Positions 1 to 6,297 of a DNA stretch of 6,307 nucleotides are shown here, one piece after another. The stretch spans positions 1 through 6,307 of the forward strand of contig PDQE01000082.1 in the NCBI GenBank assembly GCA_002747735.1, read 5' to 3'. Source of the DNA: Flavobacteriales bacterium. GTDB taxonomy: Bacteria > Bacteroidota > Bacteroidia > Flavobacteriales > Flavobacteriaceae. The position numbers and the translations under genes were made by a program. How positions within the stretch are numbered: the first letter of the stretch is position 1; the number at the start of each line of letters is the position of its first letter. Under the pieces are notes generated by a model. The model was not told the origin of the DNA. It made no database searches and saw nothing but the letters and a program-made list of their open reading frames with translations.

Positions 1-5
1 CCTTT

Positions 6-95
6 GAAATATCTTGATATTTCTTCATGCTTTTAAGTACAAATCTAAAGTATTCTATACGTTCTGTGAAAACAAGATTAACCGAATTCAGGTTA
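6..95 (+). repeat. 90-nt hairpin-plus-box repeat, copy 1
   Basis: The copy begins with a perfect hairpin, GAAATATC-TT-GATATTTC (6-23). An AT-rich spacer of 53 nt follows, and the copy ends in the box ATTAACCGAATTCAGGTTA (77-95). A CTGTG at 64-68 and ACAA at 72-75 are also shared with the second copy, which lies inverted at 6208-6297. Position x here pairs with position 6303-x there without any gap. The box ends 49 nt before the phosphatase start codon, so the repeat could carry a promoter, a processing signal or the end of an upstream transcript. It could equally be a dispersed intergenic repeat or a mobile-element end. The repeat itself is directly visible; its function is unknown. Confidence 0.8.
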
Positions 96-144
96 AAAAG
101 TAAATTGTATGGTGAACTATTATTAATTTTATAGTAAAATTTTA

Positions 145-972
145 ATGAACACAAGCGTTATACATAAATATTCAAAAGTTAAACTTTCTTTATTCTTTTT
201 GCCAATACTGTTATTAATAACTATTGCGGCCTCTCTTTATTATAAAGATTCCCTCTCTGTTAAAAATTATATATCAATTCAAAAAGACGGTTTTTTTTCG
301 ATAAATCATTTTTTAGGGCAATTCCCAACTATTGAATATAACCTTACTCAGTTTGGTGATGCCCTTATATTTCTATCAATAATAAGTATCCTTATTATAT
401 ATGCACCTAAGATTTGGGAGGCTTTAATAACAGCTTCTTTGGTGTCCCTCATTTTTTCAAGTATTCTAAAAAAAGTATTTGCCGTGCCTCGGCCGGCTGC
501 CGTATTTAACCACGATGATTTTATTATCATTGGAAAAGCATTAACCGGACACACAAGTTTACCATCCGGACATTCAATTACCATTTTTACAACACTTTCA
601 GTACTAATGTTTGCATTTATGCCCCAAAAGTTACCATCTAAAATTTTATGGTACCTGTTGTTAATGATTCTAGGGCTAATTCTTGCATTTACAAGGGTTG
701 GAGTAGGTGCACATTATCCGCTTGATGTAATCATAGGCAGTTTAACAGGTTATATTTCCGGTCTTATAGGTATATTTATCTGCAAAAAATATAACCTTTG
801 GCCATTTATCAGCAACAAGAAATATTATCCCGTTCTAATCCTTTTATTACTTGTATGCAGTTTTTTATTGATTAAAAAAATTATCCATGAAAATCTGATG
901 GTATTTTATTTTGTATTAATTAGTTTAGCCGTTTCATTATATAAGATGACCCATGCGTATGTTAAAAAATAA
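145..972 (+). CDS. PAP2-family membrane phosphatase, possible lipid A phosphatase (LpxE-like)
   Basis: This 275-residue integral membrane protein has the three-part lipid phosphatase signature. K109-x6-R116-P117 comes first, then P140-S141-G142-H143, then R184-x5-H190-x3-D194. In this family H190 is the nucleophile and H143 the acid/base, and both are present. Hydrophobic helices lie near residues 12-31, 72-88, 91-107, 143-161, 166-183 and 195-213. Two more (about 229-246 and 252-267) extend beyond the usual six-helix core. The active site should face the periplasm and remove phosphate from a lipid phosphate. Its 3' end overlaps a phosphoethanolamine transferase by 20 bases, which suggests lipid A as substrate, as for the LpxE-EptA pair of Helicobacter. 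Undecaprenyl-pyrophosphate or phosphatidylglycerophosphate phosphatase activity is also possible. The ATG at 145 follows an AT-rich leader without a Shine-Dalgarno sequence, as is normal in Bacteroidota. The family is certain; the substrate is inferred. Confidence 0.9.
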   Translation: MNTSVIHKYSKVKLSLFFLPILLLITIAASLYYKDSLSVKNYISIQKDGFFSINHFLGQFPTIEYNLTQFGDALIFLSIISILIIYAPKIWEALITASLVSLIFSSILKKVFAVPRPAAVFNHDDFIIIGKALTGHTSLPSGHSITIFTTLSVLMFAFMPQKLPSKILWYLLLMILGLILAFTRVGVGAHYPLDVIIGSLTGYISGLIGIFICKKYNLWPFISNKKYYPVLILLLLVCSFLLIKKIIHENLMVFYFVLISLAVSLYKMTHAYVKK

Positions 973-2482
973 TATAAAACTCACTCATTTTGTTGTATTA
1001 ATGAGTTTTCTTAACTTTTTACTTTTTCATTATCCTTTTTTTAAATTTGTATTCAATCATTTAGATTACAAAAGTTTTAATGGCATACTATTAATTGTTA
1101 GCTTAATAATTTCAATGTTAGTTGTTAATTCATTTGTTTTTTACCTTATATTTTACCTCTCTCGTTATTTAGGAAAATTTTTATTGATTGTGTTCTTTAT
1201 CATTAATGCCATTGCCATTTATTTTGTTAATACCTATGGTGTTATAATAGATGAAAGTATGATTGGCAATGTGTTAAATACCAATTACGAAGAAGCCAGT
1301 AGTTTTTTTTCTATAAAGTTAATTCTGTACCTCATTTTACTTGGAATACTGCCCGGGATTTATGTTTTTAAGGCCAAACTAACAAAAGTGCCGTTAAAAA
1401 AGTTTTTGATTACTATTGGGCTTACTCTGGTATTTATAGTTTTTTTGGTGTTTGCCAATGCAAGTAATTGGTTATGGATAGATGACAACTCAAAATCATT
1501 GGGTGGCCTTGCTATGCCATGGTCTTATTCAGTAAACACCGCACTTTTTTATAAACACAAATACAAAAAAAATGAACAAGAAATACTATTGCCCAATGCT
1601 ACCATTAGAGATAATGAAAAGTCTATAGTTGTCTTGGTCATAGGGGAGTCTGCTCGAAGTGAAAATTTTTCACTGTATGGATATGAGAAAGAAACAAATC
1701 CACTACTTTCCAAAACTCCAAATGTGTTTCATTTTGATGCTAAATCCAATGCTACTTATACCACCGCGGGTGTTAAAGCAATTTTAGATCATAAAAACAC
1801 CGGTACGTTATATGAAATTTTACCCAATTACCTCCATAGAAATGGTGTTGAAGTTATTTGGAGAACCACTAACTGGGGCGAACCACCAATTCATATAGAT
1901 ACTTATCAAAATAAAGATTTTTTAAAAGCAAATTGCAAAGACGGTAATTGTGAATATGACGAAATGCTTTTGAGTGGTCTAAAAGATCAAATACAGGCCA
2001 GTAAGAAAAATAAGATTTTGGTGGTATTACATACCAGTACGAGCCACGGCCCTACATACAGCAAGAAATATCCACCCGAATTTGAAAAGTTTAAACCGGT
2101 ATGCAACAGTGTTGAACTGGGGAATTGTTCGCAAGAAGAACTAATTAATGCCTATGACAATACTATAGTTTATACAGACTATATACTGTACAATGTCATT
2201 GAGATTTTAAAACAATTGCAGGATTATAAAACTTCGATGCTGTTTGTTTCTGACCATGGCGAGTCATTGGGTGAAAATAATCTATATATGCATGGCGTAC
2301 CTTTAAGCCTTGCCCCTAAAGAACAGTACGAAATACCCTTTATTATTTGGTTTTCTGATAATTCTATACAATTAAAACCGAATGAAGAGTTGTCTCAACA
2401 CCATGTTTTTCACAGTATTTTAAATTTTTTAAATATTGAGAGTCCTGTTTATAATGAGGATATGAATATTTTTGGGGAATAA
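953..2482 (+). CDS. eptA: Phosphoethanolamine transferase, EptA/MCR family
   Basis: This 509-residue inner-membrane enzyme should move phosphoethanolamine from phosphatidylethanolamine to lipid A or a similar acceptor. Five helices (about 11-29, 44-69, 73-95, 120-140, 150-168) precede a periplasmic sulfatase-fold domain from about residue 222. Metal ligands match the family: E232 in GESAR, D434-H435 in SDHGES, and H365 (SHGP) and H447 (YMHG) of the zinc/substrate site. By alignment from memory to MCR-1, T270 in TYTTAG is the phosphorylated nucleophile. Cysteine pairs C328/C333 and C384/C392 fit two of the family's disulfides. The pair flanking the nucleophile in MCR-1 (C281-C291) is absent, with N266 and A276 at those positions. 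The start at 953 overlaps the phosphatase by 20 bases; a second ATG at 959 is equally possible. The C-terminus is full length. The family call is near certain; the exact acceptor is inferred. Confidence 0.93.
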   Translation: MRMLKNNIKLTHFVVLMSFLNFLLFHYPFFKFVFNHLDYKSFNGILLIVSLIISMLVVNSFVFYLIFYLSRYLGKFLLIVFFIINAIAIYFVNTYGVIIDESMIGNVLNTNYEEASSFFSIKLILYLILLGILPGIYVFKAKLTKVPLKKFLITIGLTLVFIVFLVFANASNWLWIDDNSKSLGGLAMPWSYSVNTALFYKHKYKKNEQEILLPNATIRDNEKSIVVLVIGESARSENFSLYGYEKETNPLLSKTPNVFHFDAKSNATYTTAGVKAILDHKNTGTLYEILPNYLHRNGVEVIWRTTNWGEPPIHIDTYQNKDFLKANCKDGNCEYDEMLLSGLKDQIQASKKNKILVVLHTSTSHGPTYSKKYPPEFEKFKPVCNSVELGNCSQEELINAYDNTIVYTDYILYNVIEILKQLQDYKTSMLFVSDHGESLGENNLYMHGVPLSLAPKEQYEIPFIIWFSDNSIQLKPNEELSQHHVFHSILNFLNIESPVYNEDMNIFGE

Positions 2483-2756
2483 TCAGCATTTTCGCTGGCC
2501 AACCCTGCATTGTATTAGAAGAACAATAAGTTTATGGGTTGATACTTAATTCTATTGCATATGCCTGCCAGCCTCAGCTATGAGTAGTAGTGGATTAAAA
2601 GCTATAAACTTCAAGCCTACCAAAGCCCTTAGCCAAACTTTATTCTAATTTTTCAAATTTACACAAAAAATTAGAAATAAGGTTTGGCGGTTTAAATATA
2701 CAAACTTTAAAATACGCCAATGACCCGCTATTGCTTATACACATTGTTAGTGGCAG
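2483..2756. repeat. Non-coding intergenic element with long inverted repeat and cassette-like end
   Basis: The spacer between two convergent genes holds no credible gene. It contains a long imperfect inverted repeat (2632-2688) and a smaller nested dyad, GGCG 2686-2689 with CGCC 2715-2718 and TTTAAA tracts inside. A block at 2722-2756 ends in ATTGTTAGTGGCAG, only four bases before the stop of the minus-strand gene. Read on the minus strand this gives CTGCCACTAACAAT followed by a GCAATAGCGGG segment. From memory, this resembles dispersed elements found after genes in many Bacteroidota genomes. The outer CTAACAA/TTGTTAG motif also recalls integron attC sites, but a matching opposite end is not visible in this spacer. 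Its limits are approximate. Confidence 0.55.
2632..2688. terminator. Long imperfect stem-loop between convergent genes, possible bidirectional terminator
   Basis: The left arm (2632-2653) starts GCCAAAC and ends CTAATTTTT. The right arm (2666-2688) starts AAAAATTAG and ends GTTTGGC. The arms pair over about 22 bases with one mismatch and one bulged base, around a 12-base loop at 2654-2665. The position between eptA and the convergent membrane-protein gene fits transcription termination on both strands. The stem is longer than a usual intrinsic terminator, and no run of T follows the outer ends. It may instead be the folded core of the surrounding repeat element. Confidence 0.45.
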
Positions 2757-2760
2757 TTTT

Positions 2761-3168
2761 TTATCCCATAACTATAGAAATTAAATAGAATAGTGTCGTT
2801 ATCAAAAAAGCTGTTCTAACTTTTCTAATTGATAATTTATGAGCAAAATAAGTGATTATCAATGAAGTAACTATTTGCGTTAATGACAGGATTGTTACAC
2901 CTTTTATCATTTCAAAATTTTGATATGCCATCATAAAAGAAAACACACCAACAATAAACAGACATAAAGCAAAAGCAAGATTGAAAAATATCCAAGCATT
3001 CCACTGCGTTGCTTTTTTATCAACATTAAGAATAGTGGTTTTCATCTGTTCTATCAGATTTTTGTCTGTAGGATGAAGAAGTTGAGAAAATAGAGTGCCT
3101 AAAAAGTGGGCAATAGCTATTACTATTTGTAATGAGGCCCCAATTTCCCATAATAATTTTGATGTCAT
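2761..3168 (-). CDS. Small four-helix integral membrane protein, LIC_13387-like
   Basis: This 135-residue protein has four predicted membrane helices, near residues 7-27, 57-80, 88-109 and 118-134. An early His sits in the first helix (H21, in IAHFLG). A WNAWIFFN segment (residues 56-63) precedes helix 2. The overall pattern recalls the LIC_13387-like family of uncharacterised bacterial membrane proteins; this match is from memory and moderate. Its ATG overlaps the TGA of the upstream methyltransferase remnant in an ATGA arrangement (3165-3168), so the two were once co-transcribed and probably translationally coupled. With the methyltransferase broken, its expression may now be reduced or depend on re-initiation. 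The reading frame is intact, and its TAA stop is followed directly by the cassette-like repeat block. No function can be assigned. Confidence 0.75.
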   Translation of the reverse strand: MTSKLLWEIGASLQIVIAIAHFLGTLFSQLLHPTDKNLIEQMKTTILNVDKKATQWNAWIFFNLAFALCLFIVGVFSFMMAYQNFEMIKGVTILSLTQIVTSLIITYFAHKLSIRKVRTAFLITTLFYLISIVMG

Positions 3169-3724
3169 AATTTTTGTCCTTTGATAAATAAAACGCTTCC
3201 TTTGGTATAACTTTCTATAGTATATTTATTTTCTGAAAACAATTCAAGCGTTTCTTCCACAGAGCATACTGTACCAAACTCTCCAAGTTTTCTTAGTGTG
3301 TTCATAAATACACGACTGTTAAAATATTTATTGGTCATGGTAAGAAAATAAAAATATCCGCCCGGTTTCAGAACCTTTAGAATACTTTCTATAAATTTCC
3401 TTTTATCGTCAAATAAATGAATAGTTCCAAAACTACATAGCGATCTATTAGTGTACATTCATTATTTGTCTTACTATATAAAGAAAATGTTTGCGACAAT
3501 CCACCACAACCAATATCAATTAATTTACCTGTTTTATTAATTATTGCATCTTTTGCAAATTCTGTGTAATGTTTTGGTAAAGTATTCCAACATAAAATAT
3601 TAAACCAATTACTTTTTACAGTCCACTCATAATAAGGAGCACGAAAGTCATATTTTGCACTTTTTGCTTGCTGAAACGATGTGTAAATATCCTCTGCCTT
3701 TTTGTTTTTGGGAAATAGAAAAAG
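3165..3724 (-). pseudogene. Class I SAM-dependent methyltransferase, broken by start loss and internal deletion
   Basis: Two fragments in different frames make up one methyltransferase. The upstream fragment (3724 to about 3441) encodes FPKNKKAEDIY, then YYEWTVKSNWFN, and then the SAM-binding motif LIDIGCGG with the acidic post-I segment CTLID. The downstream fragment (about 3440 to 3165) continues with SFGTIHLF, then VLKPGGYFYFLTM and the C-terminal GSVLFIKGQKL. In related enzymes roughly 40-50 residues separate CTLID from the SFGTIHLF-type segment. Here they abut, and the frame changes, so a deletion whose length is not a multiple of three is inferred near 3438-3445. The first fragment also has no start: an in-frame TGA (3725-3727) precedes it and no ATG follows before the conserved part. 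The 97-codon open frame (3165-3458) starts with a few out-of-frame residues and is only the C-terminal remnant. The substrate is unknown. Confidence 0.8.
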
Positions 3725-3772
3725 TCAAGACGAGTTCAAATAAAAAATCTTGTTATAATATATAATTACATA
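3725..3772. other. AT-rich spacer between glycosidase stop and methyltransferase remnant
   Basis: This short stretch joins the 3' end of the glycosidase gene to the truncated 5' end of the methyltransferase remnant on the same strand. It is almost pure A and T near 3750-3772, with no stable GC-paired terminator stem. The minus strand reads ATAACAAG just after the glycosidase stop. That faintly recalls the CTAACAA end of the element at 2722-2756 and may mark the far border of an inserted cassette. No promoter for the remnant operon was recognised. Confidence 0.35.
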
Positions 3773-6055
3773 TTACTGGTTTAGCGTAGGTGTTTGTTTT
3801 AAGGTCTTTTTAATTTCAGGCTCGTATAACAAGGTATAAGTAGAACGGTATTCGGGTTTTCCTTCAACTTCAACTACCACCTCAAAACGGTCGGTATCCC
3901 AATGCGGAAGTTTAAAAGCCTGTGTTACGGGGCCTTCGGCATTCTGGTAAGGGGTTAGTGCAGCAAAATCCCAGTTGAGTAAATGGTATTGCTTGTTACC
4001 TGCAATTAATTTTACACTTATTTTACCGGCTTCTACCTCTTTTTGAAGGTCATTGAGCATCCATACCTGTGTTTTAAAAACATCGCCTTCTTTCCATTTA
4101 AACTTTTCAATTACAGCACTGGCACATACCGGGCGGCAGGAATTTTTAACAGCTTCAAAAGCCGGTTTTGGTGTGACCGGATAGCTGAGCAGGCTGTTGT
4201 TGGCAGCCGTGTACCACGGTTCATTATAGCACCAGTTAATAGCCATTGCACAGTAGGGCTTTTGGCGTCGGGCACCTTCAAATATAGCTTTGTAACCTTC
4301 AGACTGTACCCACTGGCTTTGTGCTACCAGTTCTTCTAGATTTTTTGCAGGGCCAAAATAACCGGCCAGCACATCATCCATGAGCCAAGTGTTGCCCATC
4401 CAGGCACCGAAAGCATGATGGCTTTCCCATGATGTTCCTGCCTTTGGTGGCCATAATTCGTTTTGTGGAATGATTTTTTTAAGAATATCTACTGATGCTG
4501 CTCCCGGCATTCCAAATTCGGTATAGGCAGTATTATGGGCACGTCGCATTAAGGCATAGACTTCTTCGCCATTAAACTGGTCTTGGAACACATAGTGTCC
4601 ATGGGCCATCCCCATAATTGGTGAAGTTGGTATAAACGGGATTTCCGGATTTAGGTTGTAGGTAACGCTGTTGAGTAATCGTAAGGGATGCGACTGGTCG
4701 GTCATGCCAGACCATGCATTAAACAGTTCATTGCCTCCGCTCCAAAGTGCCAATGAAGGATGCTTTTTAAGGCGATTGACAATGGCGATAGCTTCCTGTT
4801 CCAATATTTTTAGATAATGCGGGTCATTAGGGTAATTGTTACAAGCTAGTGGAAATTCCTGCCATACCAGAATGCCTTTTTCATCGCAGAGTTCAAAGAA
4901 GATTTCTTTGTTTACAATACCACCGCCCCAGATTCTGAAAATATTAAAATTGGCTTCTACGGCTTTGTTTATAAGTTCTCGGTATGTTTCGTTGGTAATT
5001 TTACCTGGAAAAATTTCGGGGTTTACCCAATTGCTGCCTTTGGCAAATATTTTTTTTCCGTTGATTTTAAATTGTGCAGGAGCCACGCTTCTGGATTTTG
5101 GAAATTCTGTAAGTTCAGTCCAGCCACCTTCGTTCATTACAAGTTCCACTTTTTTAAAGCCTACCCGCTGTTCAATGCGTTGTGTGGTTTTGCCTGAAGC
5201 ATCTTTTAATTCAAATACGGAAGTATAGCGGTAGGGTGTGCCATAGTCATGCGGCCACCAAAGTTTTGGGTTTTCTAAAACAGCATCAAACACAAAACTG
5301 TTATCTGTATCTATTGTTAATTGTTTTTCTGCAACTACTTTTTTGTTGTTATCCAACAGTTTCCAAACAAATGGTTGTTTTTTCAGGTTATGGCCATCAG
5401 CAGTTACTTTTATGGAGGCCTTGGTGTAATTTTCGTTTAAGGAATAACCTACCCAAACGTTGTTAAGATTGGCTTTGGGAAGTTTTAAAAGATAGGTTTC
5501 ATCCCAAATTCCCAGAGGTATCAACCGCGGATGCCAGTCCCAACCATAGCTTACGGGAGGTTTTGCTACCCTATCAGCCTGTGATCTGTCAGCCGGTTCG
5601 GCATGGCTTTTTGGTACAGGATACACAACAATTCGCAAGTCGTTTTTAGCACGTAGTTTTTCAGTAAGATTAAGTTTTACCGGCGAAAACATACCTTCCT
5701 GATAGAATAGTTTTTCGTCATTTAGGTAAATATCAAACTCATAATCAATACCTTTAGAGATAAAATAAAGTTGCTCTCCTTCTGTTAAGGTTGGTTTGCT
5801 GAAAGTGGTCTTATACACATAATATTGATCTTCCATCCAGAGGTAGTCTTTCCAATTCTCAGCATAATAGTACGGTTGGTATTTTTCCGCTTTAGCGATG
5901 TCAAGTTGGACAGCACCGGGAACCGTAGCTTCTATAAATTTTGAAGGTTTAAAAGTATAGTCTTTAGAATAGCCCAATTGCCATTGCAGGGATTGTTGAG
6001 CGAATGTCAATTGGCTTAATAGCAAAAATATTGCGATAATACTTATTTTTTTCAT
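3773..6055 (-). CDS. Secreted glycoside hydrolase family 2, beta-mannosidase type
   Basis: This 760-residue enzyme begins with a signal peptide (MKK, hydrophobic core 5-17, likely cleavage after A19 in TFA|QQ), so it should act in the periplasm or at the surface. A jelly-roll sugar-binding domain (about 20-190) holds the SYGWDWHPRLIPLGIWD block typical of beta-mannosidases and exo-beta-glucosaminidases. An Ig-like domain follows (about 195-300), then a TIM barrel (about 320-640) and a C-terminal beta domain (about 650-745). The barrel shows RIWGGG (374-379). The acid/base is E443 in WSGGNE, and the probable nucleophile is E513 in YTEFGMPG. It would remove a terminal beta-linked sugar, probably mannose, from glycans. 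Its length is slightly short for beta-mannosidases but no domain appears missing. The sequence is visibly richer in G and C than the genes to its left. No SusC/SusD genes are in view. The family is certain; the sugar specificity is inferred. Confidence 0.92.
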   Translation of the reverse strand: MKKISIIAIFLLLSQLTFAQQSLQWQLGYSKDYTFKPSKFIEATVPGAVQLDIAKAEKYQPYYYAENWKDYLWMEDQYYVYKTTFSKPTLTEGEQLYFISKGIDYEFDIYLNDEKLFYQEGMFSPVKLNLTEKLRAKNDLRIVVYPVPKSHAEPADRSQADRVAKPPVSYGWDWHPRLIPLGIWDETYLLKLPKANLNNVWVGYSLNENYTKASIKVTADGHNLKKQPFVWKLLDNNKKVVAEKQLTIDTDNSFVFDAVLENPKLWWPHDYGTPYRYTSVFELKDASGKTTQRIEQRVGFKKVELVMNEGGWTELTEFPKSRSVAPAQFKINGKKIFAKGSNWVNPEIFPGKITNETYRELINKAVEANFNIFRIWGGGIVNKEIFFELCDEKGILVWQEFPLACNNYPNDPHYLKILEQEAIAIVNRLKKHPSLALWSGGNELFNAWSGMTDQSHPLRLLNSVTYNLNPEIPFIPTSPIMGMAHGHYVFQDQFNGEEVYALMRRAHNTAYTEFGMPGAASVDILKKIIPQNELWPPKAGTSWESHHAFGAWMGNTWLMDDVLAGYFGPAKNLEELVAQSQWVQSEGYKAIFEGARRQKPYCAMAINWCYNEPWYTAANNSLLSYPVTPKPAFEAVKNSCRPVCASAVIEKFKWKEGDVFKTQVWMLNDLQKEVEAGKISVKLIAGNKQYHLLNWDFAALTPYQNAEGPVTQAFKLPHWDTDRFEVVVEVEGKPEYRSTYTLLYEPEIKKTLKQTPTLNQ

Positions 6056-6207
6056 CTTTAGATATTTATGCGGTTGTTATTTGTTTTAAAAACTGCGAAT
6101 ATAGGGAATCTTTTTTAATGATTAATGGTAATTTTTGTAATTGTTTTTTATGGTATTGTTATCCGGTAAACACTATTGCCAATAAATAGAAATTTGCAGT
6201 TTAATAC
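6056..6207 (-). other. Leader region of the glycosidase gene
   Basis: These 152 bases separate the glycosidase ATG from the repeat box upstream of it. The stretch is AT-rich and has no open frame worth calling. On the minus strand, TATATTCG (near 6097-6104) is one base away from the Bacteroidota -7 consensus TAnnTTTG, but no TTG-type -33 box was found at the right distance. It is therefore noted only as a weak promoter candidate. No ribosome binding site is seen, as expected for the phylum. Confidence 0.3.
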
Positions 6208-6297
6208 TAACCTGAATTCGATTAATATTGTGACCACAGCTTTCTTTATTTTTGATTAGAAATTTTATGAAATTTTCGAGTAATATCGAGATATTAC
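6208..6297 (-). repeat. 90-nt hairpin-plus-box repeat, copy 2 (inverted)
   Basis: Read on the minus strand, this copy has a perfect hairpin, GTAATATC-TC-GATATTAC (6297-6280), then a 53-nt spacer, then the box ATTAATCGAATTCAGGTTA (6226-6208). The box matches copy 1 at 18 of 19 positions, and the CTGTG and ACAA submotifs fall at the same offsets. The hairpin differs from copy 1 by A to T in one arm and the compensating T to A in the other, so pairing is preserved. The rest of the spacer is only loosely similar. It points towards the glycosidase gene, as copy 1 points towards the phosphatase gene. Confidence 0.8.

Noticed and set aside
6..23. The end hairpin as a simple intrinsic terminator of an upstream gene
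   Set aside because: The stem is AT-rich with a two-base loop and no T tract, and it is linked at fixed distance to a conserved box, which a plain terminator would not need.
77..95. The box as a classical integron attC or attI core site
   Set aside because: It contains GGTTA, but the GTTRRRY/RYYYAAC pairing across a folded site is not present, and no integrase gene is in view.
348..584. Minus-strand open frame of 78 codons inside the phosphatase gene
   Set aside because: It runs antisense to a gene with complete PAP2 motifs, shows no recognisable domain and is best explained as a shadow frame.
2484..2497. Small dyad CAGC/GCTG just after the eptA stop as a terminator
   Set aside because: The stem is only four base pairs and no T run follows; the longer stem at 2632-2688 is the better candidate.
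4043..5466. Three plus-strand open frames (4043-4339, 4836-5228, 5182-5466) antisense to the glycosidase
   Set aside because: All lie within the continuous, fully motif-supported glycosidase frame, lack recognisable domains and overlap one another.
3773..6055. Polysaccharide utilization locus around the glycosidase
   Set aside because: No SusC, SusD, sulfatase of the catabolic type or regulator gene is adjacent in this window; the nearest downstream genes are unrelated.
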